Origin: Nocardioides sp. JS614
GTDB taxonomy: Bacteria > Actinomycetota > Actinomycetes > Propionibacteriales > Nocardioidaceae
NCBI RefSeq assembly: GCF_000015265.1
Contig: NC_008699.1
Span: 2,542,001 to 2,606,000, forward strand
DNA length: 64,000 nt
Direction: 5' to 3'
Below, piece by piece: positions 40,618-53,151 of this stretch. The notes under the pieces were generated by a model. The model did no database searches. It saw only the letters and a program-made list of their open reading frames with translations, and was not told the DNA's origin. The position numbers and the translations under genes are program-made. Each line of letters begins with the position of its first letter. Within the stretch, counting starts at the first letter, position 1.

Positions 40618-42087
40618 ATGACTCAGCAGATGGTCCGACCACCGTCGGGCCCGAGCCCTGAGCAGTCCGCGAGAGGCGCCGGCACCCTGGCGCTGCCCGC
40701 CCTGATCGCCCTCGTCGTGGGGTCCATGATCGGTAGCGGCATCTTCGCGCTGCCCTCGCAGATGGCCGGGAGCGCTGCTCCCGGGCCGCTGCTCATCGGC
40801 TGGCTGGTGACCGGCGTCGGCATGCTGATGCTGGCGTTCGTGTTCCAGACCCTGTCGCGCCGCAAGCCCGACGTGGACGGCGGCGTCTACGGATACGCCC
40901 GCGCCGGCTTCGGCAACTACCTCGGCTTCACCTCGGCCTGGGGCTACTGGATCAGTGCCTGGATCGGCAACGTGGGCTACCTCGTCCTGCTGATGTCGAC
41001 GCTGGGCTACTTCGTGCCGGCGTTCGAGGGCGGCAACACCGTGGCGGCCATCATCGGGGCCTCCGTCGTGCTGTGGGTCGTCCAGGCGCTGACGCTGCGC
41101 GGCGTCCAGAGCGCCGCGTTCGTCAACACCCTCGTGACGATCGCCAAGATCGTGCCGCTCCTGACCTTCATCGCGATCGCAGCCGTCGGCTTCAAGGCCG
41201 GTATCTTCACCGCCGACGTGTGGGGCGACAGTGCGGGCCTCGGCTCCACCCTGGACCAGGTCAAGAACATGATGCTGGTCACCGTCTGGGTGTTCATCGG
41301 CATCGAGGGTGCCGCGGTCTACAGCCAGCGCGCCACCCGGCGCAGCGACGTCGGCCGGGCGACCGTGATCGGCTTCGTCGGCGTACTGGCGCTGCTGCTC
41401 GCCGTCAACGTGCTCTCCTACGGCCTGATGAGCCAGGCCAAGCTGGCCGGGCTCGAAGACCCGTCGATGGCGGGCCTGATGCGGCAGGAGGTCGGCGCCT
41501 GGGGCACCGGCTTCATCTCGATCGGGCTCGCGGTCTCGGTGGCCGGCGCGCTCCTCGCCTGGGTGCTCCTGAGCGTGGAGATCCTGCGGCTGCCCGCCCG
41601 GGAGGGCGTGCTCCCGCGCCAGCTCGGCACGGAGAACCGGTACGGCGCACCATCGGTCGCCCTGTGGCTGACCAGCGGTTGCGTCCAGCTGATGCTGCTG
41701 TGGACCCTGGTCAACGAGAACACCTACACCGACCTGATCTACCTGGCGACCTCCCTGATCCTGCTGCCGTACCTCTGGTCGGCGCTCTACCAGGTCAAGC
41801 TGGCGATCAGCGGTGAGTCCTACGCCCAGGGCGAGAGCCGGACGCGCGACCTCCTGGTCGGACTGGTGGCCCTCGCCTACGCCGTGTGGCTGGTCTACGC
41901 GGGTGGCTGGGAGTACGTGCTGGTCGCCGGCATCTTCTACCTGGTCGGCACCGCGCTCTACGTCTGGGCACGCTCGCAGGCCCGGGCCGCGATCTTCACG
42001 GTCGCCGAGCGCGCGGTCGTGGCCGTGGTCGTCGGCCTCTCCATCGCCGGCGTCATCGGCCTGGTCCAGGGCTTCGTCTCGATCTGA
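40618..42087 (+). CDS. arcD: Arginine/ornithine antiporter
   Basis: ArcD exchanges external arginine for ornithine, feeding the arginine deiminase pathway without energy cost. The 489-residue product has about twelve membrane helices of the APC superfamily, with the N-terminal LVVGSMIGSGIFALP motif, GYARAGFGNYLGFTSAWGYW, and GIEGAAVYSQRATRRSDVGRAT, typical of basic amino acid antiporters. The context with arcA, arcB and arcC makes arginine/ornithine exchange very likely. ArcD comes first here rather than third as in many arcABDC operons or first as in Pseudomonas arcDABC. Confidence 0.92.
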   Translation: MTQQMVRPPSGPSPEQSARGAGTLALPALIALVVGSMIGSGIFALPSQMAGSAAPGPLLIGWLVTGVGMLMLAFVFQTLSRRKPDVDGGVYGYARAGFGNYLGFTSAWGYWISAWIGNVGYLVLLMSTLGYFVPAFEGGNTVAAIIGASVVLWVVQALTLRGVQSAAFVNTLVTIAKIVPLLTFIAIAAVGFKAGIFTADVWGDSAGLGSTLDQVKNMMLVTVWVFIGIEGAAVYSQRATRRSDVGRATVIGFVGVLALLLAVNVLSYGLMSQAKLAGLEDPSMAGLMRQEVGAWGTGFISIGLAVSVAGALLAWVLLSVEILRLPAREGVLPRQLGTENRYGAPSVALWLTSGCVQLMLLWTLVNENTYTDLIYLATSLILLPYLWSALYQVKLAISGESYAQGESRTRDLLVGLVALAYAVWLVYAGGWEYVLVAGIFYLVGTALYVWARSQARAAIFTVAERAVVAVVVGLSIAGVIGLVQGFVSI

Positions 42088-42110
42088 CGGAGCCGGCTCC
42101 ACCCGCTCGG

Positions 42111-42143
42111 GGGCGGGGCGGTCCTCGGGCCGCCGCCCCGCCC
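42111..42143 (+). repeat. 11-bp hairpin between arcD and arcA
   Basis: GGGCGGGGCGG (42111-42121) and CCGCCCCGCCC (42133-42143) are perfectly complementary around an 11-base loop in the 141-bp arcD-arcA gap. No T-tract; it may attenuate, or stabilise the downstream message. Confidence 0.55.
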
Positions 42144-42228
42144 GACCGGCCGCTTCCGCGCGCCGTCCGGGCACCCCGTCGACACTTCGGCCCCCCCGCA
42201 CAAGGAAGCTGCACAAGGAAGGTTCATC

Positions 42229-43524
42229 ATGGCAATCGAACAGCTGCCCCGAGCGGCCGTCGAAGAGACCGTCGCCGAGCCCAGAGTCGGCGTATGGTCC
42301 GAGGTCGGCCGTCTGCGACGCGTGATGGTGTGCGCGCCGGGACTCGCCCACCTCCGCCTCACTCCTGACACCTGCGACGAGCTCCTCTACGACGACGTCA
42401 TCTGGGTCGGCCAGGCCAAGCGTGACCACTACGACTTCGTGATGAAGATGCGCGACCGCGGCGTCGAGGTGCTCGACATGCTGCAGCTGCTCGTCGACGT
42501 GGTGCGCTACCCCGAGGGCCGCAACTGGATCCTGGACCGGAAGGTCACCGACGACCAGGTCGGCCCCGGCCTCGTCCATGAGGTGCGCGCCTGGCTGGAG
42601 AGCCTGCCGGCGGAGAAGCTCGCCGAGTTCCTGATCGGCGGCGTCGCCTTCGGCGACGTGCCCGATGACATGGCCGGCCCGTTCCTGAGGGCGTTCCGCG
42701 ACGCCGAGGTGCAGCAGTTCGTGCTGCCGCCGCTGCCGAACACCACGTTCGCGCGCGACAACTCCTCGTGGGTCTACCAGGGCGTGACGCTCAACAGGAT
42801 GTACTGGGGCGCGCGCCGTCAGGAGACGCTGCTCACCACGGCGATCTACCGGTTCCACCCGAGCTTCGCTGGCGAGGACTTCCGGGTCTGGTTCGGCGAC
42901 CCGGACCAGCAGCCGCGGGACCGCGGCAACGCCACGATCGAGGGCGGCGACGTGATGCCGATCGGCAACGGCGCGGTCGTGATCGGGATGGGGGAGCGGA
43001 CCTCGCAGCAGGCGATCACCCAGGTCGCCCGGTCCCTGTTCGCCGCGGGTGCGGCCGACCGGGTGATCGCGGCGGGCCTGCCCCGCATGCGGGCGGCCAT
43101 GCACATCGACACGGTGTTCACCTTCTGCGACCGCGACGTCGTCACGGCGTACGGACCGGTCGTCGACGCGATCAACAGCTTCTCGCTGCGCCCCGACGAC
43201 TCCTCGCCGTCCGGCCTGGACATCCGCCACGAGGGCAAGCACTTCGTCGACGTCGTCTCCGACGCGCTCGGCACGCCGATGCGCGTCGTGCCCACAGGCG
43301 GCGACCGCTACGGCTCCGCGCGCGAGCAGTGGGACGACGGCAACAACGTGCTCGCGATCGAGCCCGGCGTCGTCGTCGGCTACGACCGCAACACCCACAC
43401 CAACACGCAGCTCCGCAAGGCGGGCATCGAGGTCATCACCATCGACGCCAGCGAGCTGGGCCGCGGCCGCGGCGGCGGGCGCTGCATGACCTGCCCGATC
43501 CTGCGCGACCCCGTCGACTACTGA
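42229..43524 (+). CDS. arcA: Arginine deiminase
   Basis: ADI hydrolyses arginine to citrulline and ammonia, first step of the pathway. The 431-residue product has GRLRRVMVCAPGLAHLRLTP, the FARDNSSW segment with catalytic-site Asp, ATIEGGDVMPIG with Glu, MHIDTVFTFCD with the catalytic His and the nucleophile Cys419 in GRGGGRCMTCP. The residue before the nucleophile is Arg, where Pseudomonas enzymes have His. Ribosome site AAGGAAGG. Confidence 0.95.
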   Translation: MAIEQLPRAAVEETVAEPRVGVWSEVGRLRRVMVCAPGLAHLRLTPDTCDELLYDDVIWVGQAKRDHYDFVMKMRDRGVEVLDMLQLLVDVVRYPEGRNWILDRKVTDDQVGPGLVHEVRAWLESLPAEKLAEFLIGGVAFGDVPDDMAGPFLRAFRDAEVQQFVLPPLPNTTFARDNSSWVYQGVTLNRMYWGARRQETLLTTAIYRFHPSFAGEDFRVWFGDPDQQPRDRGNATIEGGDVMPIGNGAVVIGMGERTSQQAITQVARSLFAAGAADRVIAAGLPRMRAAMHIDTVFTFCDRDVVTAYGPVVDAINSFSLRPDDSSPSGLDIRHEGKHFVDVVSDALGTPMRVVPTGGDRYGSAREQWDDGNNVLAIEPGVVVGYDRNTHTNTQLRKAGIEVITIDASELGRGRGGGRCMTCPILRDPVDY

Positions 43525-43552
43525 CCACCGACCAGAAACCGAGGAACAACCC

Positions 43553-44557
43553 ATGCCTGTCAACCTTCGCGGGCGGCACCTGCTCAGCCTGCGCCACCAC
43601 AGCGCCGACGAGATCCGCTACCTGCTCGACCTCTCCCGCGACCTCAAGCGTGCGAAGTACGCCGGCAGCGAGCGGCAGCTCCTGCAGGGCCGCAACGTCG
43701 CGCTGATCTTCGAGAAGACCTCCACCCGCACCCGCTGCGCCTTCGAGGTCGCGTCCTACGACCAGGGTGCGCACGTCACCTACATCGACCCCGCGTCGTC
43801 CCAGCTGGGGCACAAGGAGTCGGTCAAGGACACCGCTCGCGTCCTCGGCCGCATGTACGACGCGATCGAGTACCGCGGCTTCTCCCAGCAGGTCGTCGAG
43901 GAGCTGGCCGAGTACGCCGGCGTCCCGGTCTTCAACGGCCTCACCGACGAGTTCCACCCGACCCAGATGCTCGCCGACGTGCTCACCATGCGTGAGCACT
44001 GCGACAAGCCGCTGCACGAGATCGCGTTCGCGTTCATGGGCGACGGCCGCAACAACGTGGCGAACTCGCTGCTGCTCGTGGCCGCCAAGCTCGGGATGGA
44101 CGTCCGCATCGGCGCCCCCAAGGAGCTCTGGCCCGAGGACGAGCTGGTCAAGCTCTGCCACGATCTCGCCGACGTCTCCGGTGCCCGGATCACGATCACC
44201 GACGACCCGACCCAGGCCGTGGCCGGCGTCGACTTCATCTACACGGACGTGTGGGTCTCGATGGGTGAGCCGGTGGAGTCGTGGGCCGAGCGCGTCGAGC
44301 GCTGCCTGCCGTTCCAGGTGAACGCGGACCTGCTGCACGCCACCGGCAATGCCAGGGTCAAGGTGCTGCACTGCCTGCCCGCGTTCCACAACACCGAGAC
44401 GAAGGTCGGCCACCAGGTGGTGGCGCAGTACCCGCAGCTCGCGAACGGCATCGAGGTCACCGAGGACGTCTTCGAGTCCGCGGCCAACATCTCCTTCGAC
44501 CAGGCGGAGAACCGGATGCACACGATCAAGGCGCTCCTCGTGGCGTCGCTCGCGTGA
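43553..44557 (+). CDS. arcB: Ornithine carbamoyltransferase, probably catabolic
   Basis: OTC here should split citrulline with phosphate into ornithine and carbamoyl phosphate. The 334-residue product has the carbamoyl phosphate motif STRTR, the HPTQ motif, the SMG loop (VSMGEP) for ornithine, and HCLPAFH. Catabolic direction is inferred from its place between arcA and arcC; sequence alone does not separate it from anabolic ArgF. ATG 43553 lies 28 bp after arcA. Confidence 0.93.
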   Translation: MPVNLRGRHLLSLRHHSADEIRYLLDLSRDLKRAKYAGSERQLLQGRNVALIFEKTSTRTRCAFEVASYDQGAHVTYIDPASSQLGHKESVKDTARVLGRMYDAIEYRGFSQQVVEELAEYAGVPVFNGLTDEFHPTQMLADVLTMREHCDKPLHEIAFAFMGDGRNNVANSLLLVAAKLGMDVRIGAPKELWPEDELVKLCHDLADVSGARITITDDPTQAVAGVDFIYTDVWVSMGEPVESWAERVERCLPFQVNADLLHATGNARVKVLHCLPAFHNTETKVGHQVVAQYPQLANGIEVTEDVFESAANISFDQAENRMHTIKALLVASLA

Positions 44558-44571
44558 GGGGGACGGACGAC

Positions 44572-45528
44572 ATGCGCATCGTGATCGCTCTGGGGGGCAA
44601 TGCCCTCCTGCGCCGGGGTGAGCCGCTGACGGCGGACAACCAGCGCGCCAACATCCGCATCGCCGCCGAGCGGATCGCCACCGTGGTGCCTGACAACGAG
44701 GTGGTCATCGCCCACGGCAACGGCCCCCAGGTCGGCCTCCTGGCGCTCCAGGCCGCGGCCTACGAAGACGTGCGGCCCTATCCGCTCGACGTCCTCGGCG
44801 CCCAGACCGAGGCGATGATCGGCTACGTCATCGAGCAGGAGCTCGGCAACGTGCTGCCCGAGGAGCAGCACATCGCCACGCTGTTGACGATGGTCCGCGT
44901 GGACCCCGAGGACCCGGCGTTCCAGAACCCCACCAAGTTCATCGGCCCGGTCTACATGCAGGACGAGGCCGAGGAGCTGGCGGCCGAGAACGGCTGGGTC
45001 ATCAAGCAGGACGGTTCCGCGTTCCGGCGGGTCGTCGCCTCACCGGAGCCGCAGCACATCTACGAGGTGCCCTCGATCCGCTCCCTGGTGGAGGACGGCA
45101 CCGTCGTGATCTGCGCCGGCGGCGGCGGCATCCCGACCGTCCTCGAGCCGGGCCGCATCCTGCGCGGGGTCGAGGCGGTGATCGACAAGGACCTCGCCTC
45201 CTCCCTCCTGGCACAGGAGATCGGCGCGGACCTGCTGGTGATCGCCACCGACGTCGACGGCGTCTACCTCGACTGGGGCAGCCCGGACCAGCGCCTGCTG
45301 ACCGAGACGACGCCGCAGGAGCTGCGGGCCTTCGACTTCGCGGCCGGCTCGATGGGCCCGAAGGTCGAGGCCGTGTGCCGGTTCGTGGAGCAGACCGGAC
45401 GGTCCGCCGCGATCGGCTCGCTCGCCGACATCGCCGAGATCGTCGCGGGCCGCGCCGGCACCCGGGTGGTGCCCGACGGGCACGGCCCGGCATCGGGACA
45501 GGATCGGGAACTGGTCGTCTCCGGCTGA
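44572..45528 (+). CDS. arcC: Carbamate kinase
   Basis: ArcC transfers phosphate from carbamoyl phosphate to ADP, the ATP-yielding step. The 318-residue product has IVIALGGNALLRRGE, HGNGPQVGLL, CAGGGGIPTV, VIDKDLASSLLA, LLVIATDVDGVYLDWG and FAAGSMGPKVEA, all canonical for the amino acid kinase fold. ATG 44572 has GAGGGGGA upstream. Last gene of the arc operon; the pyr leader follows after it. Confidence 0.95.
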   Translation: MRIVIALGGNALLRRGEPLTADNQRANIRIAAERIATVVPDNEVVIAHGNGPQVGLLALQAAAYEDVRPYPLDVLGAQTEAMIGYVIEQELGNVLPEEQHIATLLTMVRVDPEDPAFQNPTKFIGPVYMQDEAEELAAENGWVIKQDGSAFRRVVASPEPQHIYEVPSIRSLVEDGTVVICAGGGGIPTVLEPGRILRGVEAVIDKDLASSLLAQEIGADLLVIATDVDGVYLDWGSPDQRLLTETTPQELRAFDFAAGSMGPKVEAVCRFVEQTGRSAAIGSLADIAEIVAGRAGTRVVPDGHGPASGQDRELVVSG

Positions 45529-45607
45529 CTCCCGAGCCGCGTCCGGCGTGGGCCGTCCATCCCGTGAGATCGACCGGGGGCGGGCGCGCCGCGAGCGCGC
45601 GGAGGAG

Positions 45608-45613
45608 TAGGGT
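45608..45613 (+). promoter_or_regulatory. Candidate -10 box of the pyr operon
   Basis: TAGGGT 68 bp upstream of pyrR would start a transcript near 45620, just before the PyrR-binding hairpin. Confidence 0.45.
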
Positions 45614-45640
45614 CGTCCTCGATCGACATCCTTTAACGAG

Positions 45641-45656
45641 CCGTCCTGTGAGGCGG
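45641..45656 (+). promoter_or_regulatory. PyrR-binding hairpin in the pyr leader
   Basis: CCGTCCTGTGAGGCGG folds as CCG/CGG and CCT/AGG with a bulged T and loop GTG. It contains UCCNGNGAGG (45644-45653), the conserved PyrR binding-loop pattern known from Bacillus and mycobacteria. It ends five bases before the pyrR ribosome site GGAGGT (45661-45666), so UMP-bound PyrR is expected to block translation initiation here; no terminator is visible. Confidence 0.8.
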
Positions 45657-45675
45657 AGAAGGAGGTCCGAGGCTC

Positions 45676-46290
45676 ATGCCTGCGCACCCTCAAGCCGTGC
45701 CCCCCGGTCCGTCGTCCAGCACGGACCGCGCCCACCCCGTCCGCACCGTCCTCGACGAGCGTGACATCGGCCGGGCCCTGACCCGGATCTCCCACGAGAT
45801 CCTCGAGCGCAACAAGGGCGCCACCGACCTGGTTCTGCTCGGCATCCCCAGCCGCGGGGTCCCGCTCGCCGAGCGGATCGCCGAGCGGATCAGCACCGTC
45901 GAGGGGTACGCCGTCCCCGTCGGCTCCCTCGACGTCACCATGTACCGCGACGACCTGCGGATGAAGCCGGCCCGCACGCTGCTGCCCACGCAGATCCCGG
46001 CCGGCGGCATCGACGGGCGCACCGTCGTGCTCGTCGACGACGTGCTGTTCTCCGGACGCACCATCCGGGCCGCGCTCGACGCGCTCAACGACCTGGGCCG
46101 CCCGCGAGCGGTCCAGCTGGCCGTGCTCGTCGACCGCGGCCACCGGGAGCTGCCGATCCGTGCCGACTTCGTCGGCAAGAACCTCCCGACGTCGCTCGTC
46201 GAGCGGGTCCGGGTCAGCCTGGTGGGCATCGACGACGTCGATGCGGTCACCATCCAGGGCACGGCGCCCGCCGGGGAGGTGACCGCATGA
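45676..46290 (+). CDS. pyrR: Pyrimidine operon regulator and uracil phosphoribosyltransferase PyrR
   Basis: PyrR binds pyr mRNA in response to UMP and has side uracil phosphoribosyltransferase activity. The 204-residue product has an N-terminal tail of about 20 residues, then RTVLDERDIGRALTRISHEILERN, GIPSRGVPLAERIA, YRDDLR and the PRPP loop VVLVDDVLFSGRTIRAALDA at about 115-134. ATG 45676 is nine bases after GGAGGT, close behind the binding hairpin. It overlaps pyrB by four bases. Confidence 0.94.
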   Translation: MPAHPQAVPPGPSSSTDRAHPVRTVLDERDIGRALTRISHEILERNKGATDLVLLGIPSRGVPLAERIAERISTVEGYAVPVGSLDVTMYRDDLRMKPARTLLPTQIPAGGIDGRTVVLVDDVLFSGRTIRAALDALNDLGRPRAVQLAVLVDRGHRELPIRADFVGKNLPTSLVERVRVSLVGIDDVDAVTIQGTAPAGEVTA

Positions 46291-47261
46291 AGCGGCACCT
46301 GCTGAGCGCGGGCGACCTGAGCCGCGACGACGCGGAGCTGGTGCTCCGGACCGCCGCCGAGCTGCGCGAGCTCGCCGACCGGCCGATCAAGAAGCTGCCG
46401 GCGCTGCGCGGCCGCACCGTGGTGAACCTCTTCTTCGAGGACTCCACCCGGACCCGGATCTCCTTCGAGGCCGCCGCGAAGCGCCTCTCCGCAGACGTCA
46501 TCAACTTCGCGGCCAAGGGCTCCAGCCTCTCGAAGGGGGAGAGCCTGAAGGACACCGCGTTGACGCTCGAGGCGATGGGCGCCGACGCCGTCGTGGTCCG
46601 CCACGGCGCGAGCGGCGCGCCGCACCGGCTCGCCCACTCCGGGTGGGTGCGTTCCAGCGTGGTCAACGCCGGCGACGGGACCCACGAGCACCCCACGCAG
46701 GCCCTGCTCGACGCCTTCACGATGTGGCGCCACCTGGGCCAGGGCAAGGAGCAGAGCCTCGACGGCCGGCGGATCGCCATCGTCGGCGACGTGCTGCACA
46801 GCCGGGTCGCGCGCTCGAATGCGCTCCTGCTCAAGACCCTCGGCGCCGAGGTCACCCTGGTCGCGCCGCCGACGCTGCTGCCGGTGGGGATCGACACCTG
46901 GCCGGTCGAGACGTCCTACGACCTCGACGCCGTGTTGCCCAAGGCCGACGCCGTGATGATGCTGCGGGTGCAGCGGGAGCGGATGAGCGGCGGGTTCTTC
47001 CCGACCGCCCGCGAGTACTCCCGCCGCTACGGCCTCGACGGGCGCCGGATGGCGACCCTGCAGGACCACACCATCGTCATGCACCCGGGACCGATGGTCC
47101 GCGGCATGGAGATCACCGCGGACGTCGCCGACAGCGACCGGTCCGTGATCGTCGAGCAGGTCACCAACGGCGTCGCCGTGCGGATGGCCGTCCTGTACCT
47201 GCTGCTGGGCGGCTCCGAGCCCGCGGTTTCGACCAGCTCAACCAACGAGGCGGAAGAGTGA
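46287..47261 (+). CDS. pyrB: Aspartate carbamoyltransferase catalytic subunit
   Basis: PyrB joins carbamoyl phosphate and aspartate. The 324-residue product has the STRTR motif at 53-57, the KGSSLSKGESLKDT loop, HEHPTQALLDAFT and MHPGPMVRG. No pyrI regulatory gene is nearby. The last residues (EPAVSTSSTNEAEE) are encoded by a dyad sequence resembling a repeat, and homologues usually stop nearer LLLGG. GTGA overlap with pyrC. Confidence 0.95.
   Translation: MKRHLLSAGDLSRDDAELVLRTAAELRELADRPIKKLPALRGRTVVNLFFEDSTRTRISFEAAAKRLSADVINFAAKGSSLSKGESLKDTALTLEAMGADAVVVRHGASGAPHRLAHSGWVRSSVVNAGDGTHEHPTQALLDAFTMWRHLGQGKEQSLDGRRIAIVGDVLHSRVARSNALLLKTLGAEVTLVAPPTLLPVGIDTWPVETSYDLDAVLPKADAVMMLRVQRERMSGGFFPTAREYSRRYGLDGRRMATLQDHTIVMHPGPMVRGMEITADVADSDRSVIVEQVTNGVAVRMAVLYLLLGGSEPAVSTSSTNEAEE
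47225..47243 (+). repeat. Short dyad element at the pyrB 3' end
   Basis: GGTTTCGACCAGCTCAACC begins GGTT and ends AACC and resembles short intergenic dyads common in Nocardioides-like genomes (recalled, not checked). It encodes part of the PyrB C-terminal tail. Confidence 0.35.
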
Positions 47262-48556
47262 GCACCAGCTACCTGATCAAGAACGTCTCCGTCCTGGGCG
47301 GCACGCCGACCGACCTGCTGCTCGAGGACGGGGTGATCCGCGAGGCCGCGGACCGGCCCGACGCCGAGGTGATCGATGCGACCGGCCTGATCGCACTGCC
47401 CGGGCTGGTCGACCTGCACACCCACCTGCGCGAGCCCGGTCGCGAGGACGCCGAGACCGTCGAGACCGGTACGCACGCCGCCGCGATGGGCGGCTTCACC
47501 GCCGTGCACGCGATGGCCAACACCGAGCCGGTGGCCGACACCGCCGGCGTCGTCGAGCAGGTCTGGCGGCTGGGCCGCGAGGCCGGCTACTGCGACGTGT
47601 TCCCGGTCGGCGCCGTCACCGTGGGCCTCCAGGGCGAGCGCCTCGCCGAGCTCGGTGCGATGGCGGACTCGGCCGCCCGGGTGCGGGTGTTCTCCGACGA
47701 CGGGAAGTGCGTCAGCGACGCGGTGCTGATGCGCCGCGCGCTGGAGTACGTCAAGGCGTTCGACGGCGTCGTCGCGCAGCACGCCCAGGAGCCACGGCTG
47801 ACCGAGGGCGCCCAGATGAACGAGGGCGAGCTGTCCGGCCGGCTCGGACTGGCCGGCTGGCCGGCGGTCGCCGAGGAGGCGATCATCGCCCGCGACCTGC
47901 TGCTCGCCGAGCACGTCGGGTCCCGGCTGCACGTCTGCCACGTGTCGACGGCCGGCTCGGTCGAGCTGATCCGCTGGGCCAAGGCGAAGGCCGAGAAGGA
48001 CGGGCACTGGGAGGTCACGGCCGAGGCGTGCCCCCACCACCTGCTGCTGACCGACGAGCTGGCGGCGACCTACGACCCGATCTACAAGGTGAACCCCCCG
48101 CTGCGCACCGCGGCGGACGCCCAGGCGCTCCGTGCCGGGCTGGCCGACGGCACGATCGACATCGTCGCCACCGACCACGCGCCGCACCCCCACGAGGACA
48201 AGGACTGCGAGTGGGCGGCCGCCGCGTTCGGCATGCTCGGCCTGGAGACGGCGCTCTCGGTGGTCCAGCAGACGATGGTGGACACCGGGCTGCTCGACTG
48301 GGCCGGCCTGGCCGAGCGGATGTCCTACGCCCCGGCCCGGATCGGCCGGGTCTCCGACCAGCACGGGCGCCCGGTCGCGATCGGTGAGCCCGCGAACATG
48401 GTGCTCTACGACCCCGGAGCCACCCGCACGATCGACCCGTCGGAGTCGGCCAGCCTGAGCCGCAACACGCCGTACCGCGGCATGGAGCTGCCCGGCCGGG
48501 TGGTCGCGACATTCCTGCGTGGCCGCGCCACGGTGCTCGACGGGAAGCTGCAGTGA
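47258..48556 (+). CDS. pyrC: Dihydroorotase
   Basis: PyrC cyclises carbamoyl aspartate to dihydroorotate. The 432-residue product is a class I dihydroorotase of the amidohydrolase superfamily with the metal ligands His54 and His56 in VDLHTHLREPG, MANTEP, LHVCHVSTAGS with a His ligand, TAEACPHHL and the catalytic Asp in IVATDHAPH. GTG 47258 overlaps the pyrB stop; its stop overlaps the carA GTG. Confidence 0.95.
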   Translation: MSTSYLIKNVSVLGGTPTDLLLEDGVIREAADRPDAEVIDATGLIALPGLVDLHTHLREPGREDAETVETGTHAAAMGGFTAVHAMANTEPVADTAGVVEQVWRLGREAGYCDVFPVGAVTVGLQGERLAELGAMADSAARVRVFSDDGKCVSDAVLMRRALEYVKAFDGVVAQHAQEPRLTEGAQMNEGELSGRLGLAGWPAVAEEAIIARDLLLAEHVGSRLHVCHVSTAGSVELIRWAKAKAEKDGHWEVTAEACPHHLLLTDELAATYDPIYKVNPPLRTAADAQALRAGLADGTIDIVATDHAPHPHEDKDCEWAAAAFGMLGLETALSVVQQTMVDTGLLDWAGLAERMSYAPARIGRVSDQHGRPVAIGEPANMVLYDPGATRTIDPSESASLSRNTPYRGMELPGRVVATFLRGRATVLDGKLQ

Positions 48557-49688
48557 CGAGGGCGATCCTCGTCCTGGAGGACGGCCGCAGCTTCCAGGGC
48601 GAGTCGTACGGCGCCGAGGGGGAGACCTTCGGCGAGGCGGTCTTCAACACCGGCATGACCGGCTACCAGGAGACGCTGACCGACCCGTCCTACCACCGCC
48701 AGGTCGTGGTGATGACCGCGCCCCACATCGGCAACACGGGCGTCAACGACGAGGACCCGGAGAGCCGCCGGATCTGGGTGGCGGGCTACGTCGTCCGCGA
48801 CCCCGCCCGGCGCTCCTCGAGCTGGCGCTCACGGCGCACGCTCGACGACGAGCTGCGCGAGCAGGGGGTCGTCGGCATCTCCGACATCGACACCCGCGCG
48901 CTGACCCGGCACCTGCGTGAACGGGGCGCGATGCGGGTCGGGATCTCCTCGACGGAGACCGACCCGGCCGTGCTCCTCGAGCGGGTCCGGGCGTCCGAGC
49001 CGATGAGCGGAGCCGAGCTCGCCTCGGAGGTCTCCACGCAGGAGGCGTACGTCGTGCCGGCGATCGGGGAGCGGCGCTACACCGTCGCCGCGCTCGACCT
49101 CGGCATCAAGTCGATGACCCCGCACCGGATGGCCGAGCGCGGCATCGAGGTGCACGTGCTGCCCGCGACCGCGAGCCTGGCGGACATCAACGCGGTGTCG
49201 CCGGACGGGCTGTTCTACTCCAACGGCCCCGGCGACCCGGCCGCCACGACGCACCAGGTCGACGTGCTCCAGGGAGCGCTCGCCCAGGGGCTGCCGTACT
49301 TCGGCATCTGCTTCGGCAACCAGCTGTTCGGTCGCGCGCTCGGCTTCGGCACCTACAAGCTCAAGTACGGCCACCGCGGCATCAACCAGCCGGTCATGGA
49401 CCGCACGACCGGGAAGGTCGAGGTCACCGCGCACAACCACGGGTTCGCGGTCGACGCGCCGCTGTCGGGTAGCACCACCACGCCGTACGGCGAGGCCTCG
49501 GTCAGCCACGTCTGCCTCAACGACGACGTCGTCGAGGGTCTCGAGCTGCGCGACGGCGCCGGGGCGCTCCGGGCCTTCTCGGTCCAGTACCACCCCGAGG
49601 CTGCGGCCGGGCCGCACGACGCCGCCTACCTGTTCGACCGTTTCGTCGACCTGATGTCCGGAGACCACCACTCGGGAGAGGAGGCCTG

Positions 49689-49689
<1 letters not shown>
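48553..49689 (+). CDS. carA: Carbamoyl phosphate synthase small subunit
   Basis: CarA is the glutaminase subunit delivering ammonia to CarB. The 378-residue product has the N-terminal CPSase domain (FGEAVFNTGMTGYQETLTDPSY) and a class I glutamine amidotransferase domain with Cys253 in GICFGNQLFGRALG and the His-Glu pair in YHPEAAAGPHD. GTG overlaps pyrC and the stop shares a base with the carB ATG. Confidence 0.96.
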
Positions 49690-53113
<3,424 letters not shown>

Positions 53114-53120
<7 letters not shown>

Positions 53121-53148
53121 GGTGCGAGGGGAGCGAGGCTCGAAGCCA
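53114..53148 (+). repeat. Imperfect dyad at the carB-pyrD junction
   Basis: TGGTTGAG (53114-53121) and CTCGAAGCCA (53139-53148) are imperfect inverted arms around a GCGAG-rich centre. The element supplies the carB stop codon and the sequence just before the likely pyrD start, and resembles short dyads recalled from Nocardioides-like genomes. Confidence 0.4.
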
Positions 53149-53151
53149 TCG

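Noticed and set aside
40609..43563. Minus-strand open frame opposite arcD and arcA
   Set aside because: Antisense to two intact genes with ribosome sites and catalytic motifs; no start signal or domain on the minus strand.
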